Positions 20,486-32,676 of a stretch of DNA of 64,000 nt are shown piece after piece. Origin of the DNA: Beta vulgaris subsp. vulgaris (taxonomy: Eukaryota > Streptophyta > Magnoliopsida > Caryophyllales > Amaranthaceae). Position 1 is the stretch's first letter, and every line of letters begins with the position of its first letter. The notes under the pieces are model-generated. The model searched no databases and had not been told where the DNA came from. It worked only from the letters and a program-made list of their open reading frames with translations. The stretch lies in NCBI RefSeq assembly GCF_026745355.1, contig NC_079209.1:14993894-15057893 (forward strand), in the 5' to 3' direction. Both the position numbers and the translations under genes were made by a program.

Positions 20486-23400
20486 ATATAATATGCTGGA
20501 ACTGTCAGGGTATGGGTAACCCTTGGACAGTTCGACAGATGAGAAGGCTTTGTTCTTCCAATACCCCCGACATACTCTTTGTGTCGGAAACAAAGGTGAC
20601 GAAGGCTGTAGTGGAGCAAAAAAAGGAAGTTTTGGGTTTTTCAAATGCTACTGGTGTCTCTAGCATCGGTAGAGCTGATGGTTTGTGCCTATTTTGGAAG
20701 GGTGAGACGGTTTCTTTCTCGGTTGTGTCGTTCCCTCAAAATCATATATGTGGAGATGTGGAGAGTCGGGGAAATGTGAGATGGTGTTTTGTTGGTATTT
20801 ATAGGTGGCCGGAGGAGGAAAATAAATATGAAACATGGGACTTGATCAATTCTCTCTGTGCAGATTTCGAGGGTCCTATTGTTTTTGGTGGAGATTTTAA
20901 CAAAATTTTAAGTTATGACGAGAAGGAAGGGGGAGCATCTAGAGAGAGATGTGCTATGGAGGGGTTTCGTGAGGTCCTCTCTCGGTGTAGCCTTGGTGAG
21001 TTGAGGTTTGTAGGGCAATGGTATACTTGGGAAAGGGGGAGGAGTCCGGAGACTCGTATCAGGGAACGGCTGGATCGGTTTGTGGTGTCGCATTCGTGGA
21101 TGCAATTATTTCCTCAGGCATACATCAAGCACACATTGAGATATGGCTCGGACCATTCTGCGGTCGTTTTGAGAGGGGATGTGAGTCGGCAGATTCATAG
21201 GGGCAGTACCGGCTTCTGGTTCGAAACAAGTTGGCTTCTTGATGCCACTTGTGAAGAGGTAGTGCGAGGCGCTTGGGCCAAGTCGTCTGGTGGGGTGATT
21301 ATTGATCGATTAGGAGAAGTGGCTCGAGAGCTTAAAGCATGGAGTAAAAAGGGTTTTGGAAACTTGGGGAAACAGATCCGAAACACTGAAAAACGGTTGC
21401 ATATGGCACAGAGCGAACCGATATCGGAGGAGAGTTGTTAGGCCTGTTGAACTTTGGAGAGGGAGCTCGACTCTCTGCACGCAAAAAATGAGGCCTACTG
21501 GTACCTTCGTAGCCGGGTAGTTGAGGTTAAAGATGGAAACAGAAACACATTATACTTTCACCATAAAGCTTCGCAGAGAAAAAAGAGAAATAATATCTTC
21601 GACATTCGTGATAGATTTGGGGAGTGGCAGACGGAGATAGAGAAGGTCGAGGTTGAAGTGGAACACTATTTTGACTCCAATTTTACCTCGTCAGGCCTTC
21701 TATAGACTGTTTACAGGAGGTTCTATAGCATGTTCGGAGTTCGGTCACCCAAGAATATAATGATCTACTGCTTCGACCCTATACTAAAGAAGAGATTTTT
21801 GCGGCCTTGAGTGAGATGCACCCCTGCAAGGCTCCTGGACCTGATGGTATGCATACGATATTTTATCAGAGGTTCTGGCACATTATTGGAGATGAGGTAT
21901 TTAATTTCGTGAGCAATATTTTGCATAACTATTCATGTCATGGTAGTGTTAATTGTACTAATATTGCTCTCATCCCAAAAGTTAAATCTCCTGAGTTTGT
22001 TTCTGAATATAGACCGATTAGTTTGTGTAATGTGCTATATAAAATAGCTTCTAAATCTATTGTGCTTAGGCTTAAACAATTCCTCCCTGCAATTGTAACT
22101 GGGAACCAGAGTGCCTTTGTCCCTGGGAGACTGATTTCTGATAACTCCCTGATAGCACTGGAAATTTTTCACTCTATGAAAAAGAGAAATAATAGCAGGA
22201 AGGGTTTAGTGGCGATGAAGTTGGATATGAGTAAAGCCTACGATCGTGTGGAGTGGGGTTATCTGCGTAAGCATCTATTAACGATGGGATTTGATGGCAG
22301 ATGGGTGAATTTGGTAATGAGTTCTGTGTCTTCAGTGCAGTATTCGTTTATCATCAATGGCAGAGTCTGTGGTTCAGTTTGTCCTTCTAGTGGCCTTCGT
22401 CAAGGAGACCCTCTTTCCCCTTTTTTATTTATCCTTGTCGCTGATGCCTTTTCACAAATGATTCAGCATAAGGTTAATATTAGGGAGCTTCATGGAGCCA
22501 AAGCTAGCCGGAATGGTCCAGAAATATCTCACCTTCTTTTCGCAGATGACAGCCTCCTTTTTACGAGGGCTACCCGACAGGAATGCGGTATTATAGTTGA
22601 TATTCTCAACAAGTATGAAGCAGCATCTGGTCAGAAAATTAACTATGAAAAGTCGGAAGTGTCCTTCAGTAAAGGGATCAGAGCTGAGAAGAAAGAAGAA
22701 TTGATTGATCTTCTCCATATGCGGCAAGTTGACAGACACCAGAAGTATCTTGGTATCCCTACCATCTGTAGTGGCTCAAAACAGGTAATTTTCAGGGATC
22801 TTTTAGATAGAATGTGGAAGAAGCTTGAGAGGTTGGAAGGAAAAACTGTTATCTAGAGCAGGGAAGGAGGTGTTTATGAAAGCAGTTATTCAAGCATTGC
22901 CAACGTATCTCATGGGGGTTTACAAAATTCCTGTAGCTATCATTCAAGAATTTCATTCGGCAATGGCTCGGTTCTGGTGGGGTGGAAAGGTAGATGAGCG
23001 GAGGATGCATTGGTTGAGCTGGGAGAAAATGTGCAGGCCTAAGTGTATGGGTGGTTTGGGTTTCAAGGATCTCCGAGTTTTTAATGATGCTTTACTGGGA
23101 AAACAGGTTTGGCGCCTATCGCATTACACAAATTCTCTTTTGAGTCGTGTTATGAGGGCAAAATACTATCCACAAGGGGACATCTTTCAGGCTTGGTTAG
23201 GGTATTTGAATAGCTATTCGTGGCGGAGTATATGGAGTGCCAAAAGCCTTGTGAGGGAAGGCATGATGTGGAGGGTGGGCGACGGGAAATCGATTGATAT
23301 TTGGAGTGATCCATGGGTTGGGGATGCCGATGGAAGATTCCTTGTGAGTGAGAAGGTTGCAAGCCTGAATGTTGTTAGTGATCTGATAACAGAAAATGGG

Positions 23401-24555
23401 TCGGAATGGAGAGTTGATGTGATAGAACGAAACTTTGTGGAGCATGACCAAAGATGTATCTTAGCTATTCCGCCGAGCTCTAGAGTTTTACAAGACACAT
23501 TGATGTGGGCATACTCAAAAGACGGTAACTACTCTGTGAAAACCGCTTACATGCTCGGAAAAGGGGGAAACTTAAACGATGTTCATAAGGCTTGGGGAAC
23601 GTTGTGGAGTATGGAAGTCTCTCCAAAGGTGAGGCATTTCTTATGGCGTGTCACGACAAATTCACTTCCAGTGAGAGAGGTCCTTAGGGAGCGCCATTTG
23701 GTAGAAGATAGTGGCTGTCCGAGGTGCGTGGGTGAGGTGGAGACCGCCCAGCATGTGCTGTTTAAATGACCATATGCTACGCGGTTTTGGGAGGTGCTGG
23801 AGTGCGGTGAAATGATGCGCGGGGTTGAGGGTGAAGGGATGTGCGAAACTATGGTGAGATGGGGACTGATGGAAAAGAAGAAGGTGCAGCGAGGGTGTTA
23901 TTTGATGTGGAATTTGTGGTCTGACCGAAACAAATTGATCTACGAAAACTCTCGCCCCCCATTCGAAGTGGTCTGCCAGCGAGTGAGGAGGCAGGTGGAT
24001 GAGTTTAGCAATTACTCCAGCCGCATATATGGAGGGCAGATGAAGCAAGGGAGAGCCAGCCCGTCGCGATGGATAGCTCCGTCTAGGGGTGTGGTCAAGT
24101 TAAACTCCGACGCAAGCCTTAGTGCAGATGGTTGGATAGGGCTCGGTGTAGTGGCGCGTGATTCAGAGGGAAAGGTTCTCTTCTCGGCGGTGAAACGAGT
24201 AAGGGCGTACTGGCCCGTGGAGGTGGCCGAATGCAAAGCGGTCTATATGGCTGCACGCCTAGCCAAGAGTCATGGAATGCAAGAGGTGATTTTTGAGTCG
24301 GATTCCCAAGTGGTGACTAATCGACTATCAAGAGATGCGGTGTGCTTTTCCGATCTTGATGCGATCCTAGGGGATGTTTTTGATATTTGTCGTGATTTCA
24401 ATTCTGTAATTTTTTCTCATGTTAAGAGAGATGGGTATACTGTGGTCCATAATCTTGCTAGAATAGTGCCGTTTGGCGTGGAACAACGTTGGGAATCTCA
24501 TTGCCCAAGTGATGTAGCTCCGTATGTTTTAATGGACACTTTGTCCATGGATTAA
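20482..24555 (+). pseudogene. LINE ORF2: endonuclease, reverse transcriptase, zf-RVT, RNase H
   Basis: About 1,350 codons, the usual size. The endonuclease (20482-21200) has ICWNCQGMGNP, VSETKV, GGDFNKIL, ERLDRFVVS and YGSDHSAVV, so all key motifs are present. RT (21807-22856) has KAPGPDGMHTIFYQ, LDMSKAYDRVEW, GLRQGDPLSPFLF and the catalytic FADD at about 22539-22550. zf-RVT (23590-23790) has SPKVRHFLWRVTTNSLPVR. RNase H (24100-24480) has LNSDASLS, VAECKAV and FESDSQ. Breaks: stops at 21439, 21448, 21703 and 23767 (the last replaces a zinc-domain Cys in LFKCPYA-type sequence), a frameshift between 21705 and 21807, and another near 22840. The start codon is TTG where family members have ATG. 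Confidence 0.9.
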
Positions 24556-24589
24556 TGAAATCACGGTTCCCCTCAAAAAAAAAAGAAAA

Positions 24590-24605
24590 GGAGTTGACAA
24601 AAAAT
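24590..24605. repeat. LINE target-site duplication, right copy
   Basis: GGAGTTGACAAAAAAT, directly after the poly(A) tail. Confidence 0.92.
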
Positions 24606-25170
24606 AAGGATTCATATGATTAAAAGAAGTTTTATTGAATACCCGTATGTAGGAGGATTTCGTTTGGAATACTCCAATGCATGGTAATTGGATATCTTTT
24701 GAAATACCAACGTGGTAGTAGATATTTTTTCAATAGTCATTTGTCAATTTGGCTGAGCCACCGAGCCTACCTTCCACCCATCCATTACCATCAGTCCAAG
24801 GCTCTATCGCTACTAACAAGTCCAACCTATGGATGACAACAAATCCTGAATTCATGGATCTAAATCCATTTTATAGGATCTAGGTCTATCAAATTTTGGT
24901 CAAGCGAAACTGGATGGAATCTGGATCCAGGATATGGTGGTTTTGATCTGGATTCTACTAGTGGACCGTTTTCTATTTTGAAATATTTCAACATATATAT
25001 AGTTACATGATACTTCCTCCGTTCCATAATAAGTGAAACACTTATTATTTTAGAACGTTTCAAAATAAGTGAAACATACCTTAAATGGAAAAAGGAAAGT
25101 TATAAAACGACAAGAATACCATCACAAACTTGTGTGGTTTGCTTTTCTCTCTCCTCCTTTTGCTCATGAA
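24606..25170. other. no gene; partial Stowaway end
   Basis: AT-rich DNA. Near 25011-25075, TACTTCCTCCGTTCCATAAT resembles one Stowaway terminus, but no matching right end was found. Repeated GGATCTGGAT-like wording at 24840-24960 is unexplained. Confidence 0.4.
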
Positions 25171-25263
25171 TTACCTATTGCTTCCCCCTTAATTGTTGCG
25201 CGCCCAAAACCGCAACAATAGGCAACTTTTTGACCGCAACAATAAGCATTTATTCTACTAGTG
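25171..25263. mobile_element. terminal fragment of the CACTA family seen at 49175-50546
   Basis: This 93-bp stretch aligns closely with 50453-50546 and ends in the same TTTATTCTACTAGTG terminus (inverse CACTAGTAGAATAAA). No opposite end is visible, so it is a solo end or deletion remnant. Confidence 0.75.
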
Positions 25264-25492
25264 ACACCACTAGAAATGAGGATCAAAAGGACCCAAGGGG
25301 GAGAGAGAAAAAAGAGAAGTGGTTGAGTTTAGGGTTTATGTTAATCCACAGTTCTCCACAAGTATAATATACTTCACACTTCTCTCTCTATTTTTTTAAT
25401 TAGGGGTAACATGTGCTACATTTGTTACTAAGTGGCTCAGTCAATGGTTGTATAGTGCTTGAAAATAAGGATTCTCTTACTGAACTTCTATT

Positions 25493-26110
25493 CATCGCCC
25501 CAAAGTATTTAAAATCTCCCCAAAAAAAAGTTGAAATTACATCTCTAATCTTTGCCTTCTTTTTCCTAAACAACCACCACCACCCACCACCATCCACCTC
25601 ACTCCACCACCATCCACCTCCTGCCACCACCACCCCATTGCCACACCCACCCACCAGCAACCTGGAAAAAGTTGAAATTTTTTTAGGACGATGACGGTGA
25701 ACGTTTGGCCTGGAAGTTTGCTCCATGGGGCGAACATCTGGCCTGGACGTTCGCTCCATGGGGTAAACTTCTAGGCCAAACGTTCGCCCCATGGAGCGAA
25801 CGTTTTGCTTGGAAGTTTACCCCATGGAGCGAACTTCTGGCCTGGACGTTTACCCCATGGAGCAAACTTCTAGGCCAAACATTCACCCCATGGAGCGAAC
25901 GTCCAGGCCAGACATTAACCCATCTTCCTAAAAAAAATTTGCAGGCTTCCAGGTGGGTGGTGGAGGAGGTGGCGGATGGCAGTGGGGAGGTCGTTGATGG
26001 CGGGTGATTCCAGGGGGTAGCAGGTGGTGGTGGGTGGTGTGGAAAAGAGGAAGGGTAAAATAGTCTATAAAAATAAATTTGGGGCGATTTTAAGTAATTT
26101 TGGGGCGATG
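25493..26110. mobile_element. foldback element with a palindromic minisatellite core
   Basis: The outer inverted repeats are CATCGCCCCAAAGTATTTAA on the left and CATCGCCCCAAAATTACTTA (reverse-complemented) on the right. Symmetry continues inward: CCACCACC-rich DNA at 25570-25660 faces GGTGGTGG-rich DNA at 25960-26040, then TTTTTTTAGGA faces TCCTAAAAAAA around the core. The 618-bp unit is therefore one large imperfect hairpin. No clear TSD was found. The short Trp/Pro-rich frames on both strands come from the core repeats and are not genes. Confidence 0.7.
25695..25918. repeat. palindromic minisatellite with NcoI-type centres
   Basis: Six CCATGG centres lie about 29-35 bases apart, each inside a near-palindrome of the form GTTCGCTCCATGGAGCGAAC. 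They alternate with GGCCTGGA or TAGGCCAAA linkers. Confidence 0.8.
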
Positions 26111-26325
26111 TTTAACAATCTTCTTCTCTTACCTTTTTCTGCTATTCCAATCTAAAATACGACCCGCAAATATTAGACCTAAAAATTATGTGGATTGTGA
26201 TTCAAACAAAATTTTTCTCCTAACCAACTGAAAATAAAATACTACTTCCATCTTAACTTAAAATCCTTGTATAATGCTTTTCCACCTTTATTTCTTTCTT
26301 TTCCTCCCAGTAAAGTTATATAATT

Positions 26326-26602
26326 TCAACGTTTCGAATTACTAGCTATACTTTGACTTGCACGCTTATCGATGCACTACTTTGATTATTGATATCTTTA
26401 AATTTTTTTTGACAACAATAATGATATCGTTAATTATGTATTAGAGTAAAGTATACAAATTTAATTTTTTTAAAATGTACATTGAGACGAATGCAACAAC
26501 ATATTACATTATAACATATAACTTTATATAATAGTAAATAATGCAGGGTCAGATGAATACTGGAATTTTCAAAGAGTAGCGAGTGACTCGAAACGAAGGA
26601 AG
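26326..26602. mobile_element. degenerate Stowaway MITE
   Basis: The right end AAACGAAGGAAG is followed by TA at 26603-26604. The left end is degraded (GTTTCGAATTACTAGCTATA near 26332), but it matches the inverse of the right end over about 20 bases with several mismatches. The left border is approximate. Confidence 0.55.
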
Positions 26603-26604
26603 TA

Positions 26605-28137
26605 TGAGTTAGGACACTAAGTTTTGCAAACTAAGTTTAGTAACTCATTATATATTGACGTTTTCAAATTAAGTACAAAATATTTTTACTACTACATTGA
26701 ACCCCATAATAGTTTGAACCTAAACTTTTTTGTTTGTCCTAAATTAATTTGGACACTTCCACTTCTAACATGGTCACACTATATTAGTTTTCTAAAAACC
26801 CATTGTCCCACACTCTATCTCTATCAATAAAAAAAATTATCCAACCTTTTTCCCATCCAATAAAAAAAGTACCCCACCTAATCAAATCAAATCTAATCTA
26901 CTTTTTCATAAAATAACATATAATAAGCACAACAACTTATCACCTTAAATTGCATGTCTCATAAAACGTTTAATTCTTCATGTGATGGAGGTATCTTGTT
27001 TTTATATGTACTAGTTGCTTGTAAGATAATAAGGTTATTAAATTACATTGCATATATGCTTTGTTTGTGCAAACAGTTTGTGGGTTAAAAATATTTGCTA
27101 CCAACCAAGGTAGAAAAAATTGATTAAAAAAATCGATGGTGTAACTATTTGAGCCAAATCATTTTGTTATCATCTACAATGTATTTGCATTATTCAAATT
27201 AAGTTAAATGTTTTCAATATATTGAATGTCAAGCTATACGCTAATATATTTAATGCTTTTTCTCTTATAAAAAAAAGATATTTGATGCTTTACACTCACA
27301 ATTTTGGTCTATATATAGTTGTTTGAAGGTAACAACAATAATCGAATAAGGGAAGACAAATACATTTAAACATGGTATATAGAAACATAAGCTAAGTAGA
27401 TTAACATATATGTATATTGTTGAGTTACAAAATATGACAAGAGTCTTTGCTATGAACAAGGACTCAATGTGAGCCTTTATGTTCCTCTAAAAAACCATTG
27501 GATCATTGTTATATAGAAGTATATTATAACTCCACCGTGCCTAGTACCAAAATGCATTAGTAGCAAAAGATGTTAGGACGATTGTGAGTGAAGGTTCTCT
27601 CCATCTAACTATGAGAATAGTTGTATAAGAATACAACTAATCGACAAAGCTTAAGGTATTGGCTTGCAGATCTTTGCAGAGTTTATTCCATTATGTAGCA
27701 AGATAGCTTCTACCAACAACAATCAACAAAGTTTTTCGTAAACTTATAGATATAAACGCTTCTTGAAATATAGTTGAGGAAAGAGAAAAAATAATTCCTT
27801 AGCATTCACTTTTTTTGTCATAACATTAAATTCTTTTTTGTTTGATGTGGCAACATCTTAACTAATGCGTCCCTACCCCTATTGTTCGTTTTTTGTATAT
27901 ATTAGATATTATTAGGGACGTAAGGTATATTAGTGAAAAACATAAGAGTAAACCTTTTATGTTTGATGTTACTTTAATATATTGGTGAAATATATATGAG
28001 ACCGTGGTGCGTACATTATACTATCAACGTCTCAAACCTAACTCTAGATCAAACCTACATCCCTACCTCTCGATCTCTATCCTTCTTCCTATGTGTCTAT
28101 TTCTCGATCTTTATCCTTCTTTCTATATTCCCTCCAT
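26605..28137. other. no recognised feature
   Basis: AT-rich DNA, about 1.5 kb. I see no coding signature, paired ends or tandem repeat here. Confidence 0.4.
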
Positions 28138-28445
28138 TTCATAAAGATCTTCTCTCTTTGCGTTTAAGTGCGTTTCTAGAAGATCTTCCCTCTTTTACTT
28201 TATTCCTTATTTGGAATTTTTTTCCCCTTTTTACCATTCATGTCCCTATCACATGGTCTACTATTACATTATTAATTCAACTTTACTTCCTTTCCCTCTC
28301 CTACTTTAACCCCTTTTATTTGTTAATTTATCTTAACCCTTTTCCCTCTCCTACTTTACCCATCCCCACCCCACACCCCACATATGGATCCTCATTGGTA
28401 TTTGTAAGAACAGTAACAAGGAATATCTTTAGGAAACAGAGGGAG
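28138..28445. mobile_element. Stowaway-like MITE
   Basis: The left end TTCCCTCCATTTCATAAAG and, inverted, the right end CTCCCTCTGTTTCCTAAAG are flanked by TA (28136-28137, 28446-28447). It is 308 bp and pyrimidine-rich inside. The minus- and plus-strand frames are composition artefacts. Confidence 0.7.
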
Positions 28446-28629
28446 TATGTGGTTTTGTGATTATAGAAGATCTTCAAAAGTGCTCCTCTATCTTTGGCCT
28501 CCTTTCTTTCCGATTGTTGTGTTTTTGTAAATTGTATAACGTCATATACTACATTATCTATATCTATTTTACTTTCCCTTTCTTTCCTTATAACTCGTCT
28601 TTTATGATTTTTTGAAGTTATAAAAATTC

Positions 28630-31600
28630 TCCTAGAAGAGATTTTTATCTCATTCCTAGTTACACTCTAAAAAAAGTCTATTTAGACTATGCTTCTCTTC
28701 CACCCTCTTATCTCAATTTCTTATCCTTACCTCGACATATTTTTTACTCTCTATGTATCACGCTTATTTAATTACTTGGCTTTGAGATTCAAAATTCTCA
28801 ACCTCCTTTCTCCCTCCTCCTTTTCAACCAATATTTTCTAGCTTCACAAGTAATATGAAATGATCATTAACATTATTTATCTCTATCTTAATTACACTTA
28901 AACATAATCTAAGTTAATACCATCTCTTACTCCCTCTTCTTTCTCTCATCTTCATCCTCATATCTTCCCCTTCCTTTTTACCCTTACCCCATCTTGATTC
29001 TTGCTCCTCTCTTCATCTCACTCTATTTGTGAATTAATTTTTTCAAATTTTCTTACTTACACCTAAATGTAGTCTAAGTTAAGACCACCTCTTACCCCCC
29101 CTCCTCTTTAATTTCTCTCATCTTTATCATCACTTCCTCCTCGATATTATCCTTTTTATCATTACCCCATCTTGATTCTTCCTCCTCTCTCCATCTCACT
29201 CTATTGTTATCTATTTGTGAATTAAGTTTTTCACCTTTTCTTTCTCTTTATAGCCTTTACCATTACCATTATCAGTACCATTACCATTATCATTACCATT
29301 ACCATTACCATAACTTTATCTTCCTCTTAGAAGTATTTTTTATCTTCTTCTTATTACACACTGAAAATAGTCTCATTAGACATCCCAGCTCTTCCACTAT
29401 CTTATTTCAATTTCTCATCTTTACTCCTGCAGTCTCTTTCACTCTCTATATATCACGGTTATTTAATTCTATGGCTTTGAGATGTCAAAATTCTCACCCC
29501 CTTCCCCTTTTCCAACCAATATTTTATAGCTTTACAAGTTATAAGAAAAGATTTATTAATGTTATTTATGTCTGTCTTAGTTACACTTAAATGTAGTCTA
29601 AGTTAAGAACATCTCTTACTCACTCTCCTCTTTCTCTCATCTTCATCATCACTTCCTCCTCGTTCTTCTCCTTTTTACCATTACCCAATCTTGAGCTTTC
29701 CTCCTCTCTCCATGTCATTCTACTGTTATGTGTTCGTGAATTAACCTTTTTACCTATTTTTCTCTTTCCAACAATTACCATTACCTTTACCGTTACTTTA
29801 TCTTTCTCTTAGAAGTGTTTTGTTTTTGTCTTATTCTTAATTACACTCTAAAAATAGTCTCTTTAGACTCTCCATATCTTCCACTCTCTTATTTCAATTA
29901 CTCATCTTTACCCCCGTCCATTCTCTTTCACTCTCTATATATCTCGCTTATTTAATACCATGACTTTTGAGATTTCAAAATTCTCGTACCCCTCCTCCTT
30001 TTCATCTAATATTTTGTAGCTTTAAAAGTTATCGGAAATGATTTATTGATGTTATTTATCTCTATTTTAATTAAACTTAAATGTAGTCTAAGTTAAGACC
30101 ATATCTTTACCCCCCCCCCCCCCCCCCCTCTTTCTCTCATTTTTATCCTCACTTCCTCCTCGATCTTCACCTTTTTACCATTAGCCCGTCTGGTTTCTTC
30201 CTCTCGCCATATCACTCTTCTGTTATGTGTTTGTGAATTAACCTTTTGTCCTTCTATTTCTCTTTCGAGCAATTACCACTACCATAATAATTACCATTAT
30301 TTTCTCTTTCTCTTAGAAGTGTTTTTATCTTATTTTTACTTACACTTTAAAAATAGTCTTTTTAGACTCTCTATCTCTTCTACCCTTTTATTTCAATTTT
30401 TCATCTTTACCCCCGCATTCTCTTTCACTCTCTATATATGACGCTTAATTAATTCCGTTGCTTTGAGATTTCAAAATTCTCGTCCCCCTCCTCCTTTCCG
30501 ACCAACATTTTGGAGCTTTACAAGTTATCGGAAATGATTTATTAATGTTACTTATCTCTATCTTAATTACACTTAAATGTAGTATAAGTTAAGACCATCT
30601 CCTACCCCTCTCCTCTTTCTCTCATCTTCCTCATCACTTCCTCCTCGATCTTCTACTTTTTACCATTACCCCTTCTTGATTCTTCCTCTTCTCTTCATCT
30701 CACTCCACTATTATATGTTTGTGATTCAACCTTTTTACCTTCTTTTTCTCTTTCTAGCAATTACCATTACCATTATCATTATTATTACCATTACTTTCTC
30801 TTTTCCTTAGAAGTGTTTTTTTTTTATCTTATTCTTAATTACACACTAAAATAGTCTCTTTAGACACTCCATCTCTTCCACCCTCTTATTTCAATTTCTT
30901 ATCTTTACCCCTTCATTCTCTTTCACTCTCTATATGTGATGCTTATTTAATTCCATGGCTTTGAGATTTCAAAATTATCGTCCCCATCCTCCTTTCCAAC
31001 CAATATTCTATAGCTTCACAAGTTATCGGAAATGATTTATTAATCTTATTTATCTCTATCTTAATTACACTTAAATGTAGTCTAAATTAATTAAGACCAT
31101 ACCTTACCCCCTCCTCTTTCTCTCATTTTTATCCTCACTTCCTCCTCGAACTTCACCTTTTTGCCATGATCCCATCTTGATTCTTCCTCCTCTCTCCATA
31201 TTACTCTTTAGTTATGTGGTTGTGAATTAACCTTTTCACCTTCTATTCCTTTTTCTAGCAATTACCATTACCATTACAATTACCATTACTTTCACTTTCT
31301 CTTAGAAGTGTTTTTATCTTATTTTTAATTACACTCTGAAAATAGTCTTTTTGGACTCTCCATCCCTTCCATCCTTTTATTTTAATTTCTCGTCTTTACT
31401 CCTGTATTCTCTTTCACTCTCTATATATGACTTATATAATTCCATGGATTTGAGCTTTCAAAATTCTTGCCCCTCCTCCTTTCCAACCAATATTTTAGTT
31501 TTTTACAAGTTATCGAAAATGATTTATTAATATTATTTATCACTATCTTAATCACACTTAAATGTAGTATAAGTTAAGACCATCTCTTATCCCCTCCTCT

Positions 31601-32140
31601 TTCTCTCATCTTCCTCAGCACTTCCTCTTTGATCTTCTCCTTTTTACCAGCATTACTCCATCTTGATTCTTCGTCCTCTCTCCATCTCACTCTACTGTTA
31701 TGTTTTGTGAATTATTTCACCATCCTTTTCTCTTTCTAGCAATTACCATTACCATTACTTTCTCTTTCTCTTAGAAGTGTTTTTTTTAATCTTATTCTTA
31801 ATTACATACTAAAAATAATCTCTTTAGACTCTCCATCTCTTCCACTCTCTCATTTCAATTTTTCATCTTTACCCCTCCATTCTCTTCACTCTCTATATAT
31901 CACACTTATCTAATTCTATGGCTTTGACATTTCTAAAATTCTCGTCCCCCTCCTCCTGTCCGACCAAGATTTTATAGCTTTACAGGTTATCGGAAAATGA
32001 TTTATTAATGTTATTTGTCTCTATCTTAATTACACTTAAATGTAATCTAAGGTAAGACCATCTCTTACCCCGTACTCTTTCTCTGATGTTCATCATCACT
32101 TCCTCCTCGATCTTCTCCTTTTGAACATTACCCCATCAAT
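28630..32140. repeat. tandem array, period about 490 bp, about seven units
   Basis: A landmark ACACTTAAATGTAGTCTAAG recurs at 29059, 29583, 30073, 30569, 31067, 31554 and 32032, giving steps of 524, 490, 496, 498, 487 and 478. An earlier copy lies at 28894, only 165 bp before the next, so the left end is rearranged. Other blocks repeat in the same order in each unit: TTAGAAGTGTTTT, TAGTCTCTTTAGACTCTCC, GGCTTTGAGATTTCAAAATT, AAGTTATCGGAAATGATTTA and CACTTCCTCCTCGATCTTC. The plus strand is C/T-rich throughout. Units contain ACCATT microsatellite runs (29265-29312). No genes. Confidence 0.92.
30110..30128 (+). repeat. homopolymer run of 19 C
   Basis: It falls inside one unit of the array, where other units have only four or five C. 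Confidence 0.9.
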
Positions 32141-32676
32141 TTTCACGCACCCTCAATTCTACGAGATCTCACTTGGTAAAGAATGGTACGTATAAAGTCC
32201 ATATCATCATAAAATTGATTTAAAGCATTTATTTTCCACTAATGATATGGAGTATAATTCCAGTAATGACAAGGATGCTCAAACATAGTTCATCTCTCAG
32301 AACCCCCAAGCAGAATAATTGATTCATAATGATAAACCAGGTATCATGTGAATTCTATGTTGACATGTACCTAGCTAAAATCTCCTTACAAACATTTTAA
32401 GCTATAATCTTTCAACCTTGTCCTTTTAGCAGACCTTAAAATGCTGACATTTGAGGGTATAAGAATCCTTTGTTCGTGTAGTTGGGTCTTGGGTGTTACT
32501 CATAGAAGCTAAGTCCACCCACCCAATAGACACATCAAATATTCGCACTGACCTTTTGGACCCACAATAAGCTAAGAAACAAGTAAAAACACTTTATTGG
32601 ACATGGCAAAAAGTATTTCTTTAAAACCATACACAAATATGAAGAAATTTTGTAGAAAACATGCTGCATTACAAAC
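32141..32676. other. no recognised feature
   Basis: Ordinary-composition DNA following the array; no paired ends or coding signal seen. Confidence 0.35.

Larger units (their letters stand above)
18977..24589 (+). mobile_element. full-length L1-type LINE with 16-bp TSD
   Basis: A 5,613-bp non-LTR retrotransposon. The flanking repeats GGAGTTGGCAAAAAAT (18961-18976) and GGAGTTGACAAAAAAT (24590-24605) differ at one base. The 3' end is an A-rich tail from about 24575. The order is 5' UTR, ORF1 (DUF4283 plus CCHC knuckle), ORF2 (endonuclease, RT, zf-RVT, RNase H). The complete 5' end and long TSD show full-length target-primed insertion. Several stops and frameshifts inactivate both ORFs. The many minus-strand frames inside it are shadows. 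Confidence 0.94.

Noticed and set aside
19861..20619. A 252-codon open frame on the minus strand inside the full-length LINE
   Set aside because: It lies antisense to ORF1/ORF2, has no domain, and several overlapping minus frames occur there. It is a shadow of the coding strand.
25413..25886. His/Pro-rich and Trp-rich frames on both strands
   Set aside because: They are produced by CCACCACC microsatellite and by the palindromic minisatellite.
28630..32140. Possible CRISPR-like or gene-family array
   Set aside because: The repeats are ~490 bp, contiguous, diverged and non-coding, with no spacer structure, in a plant context.
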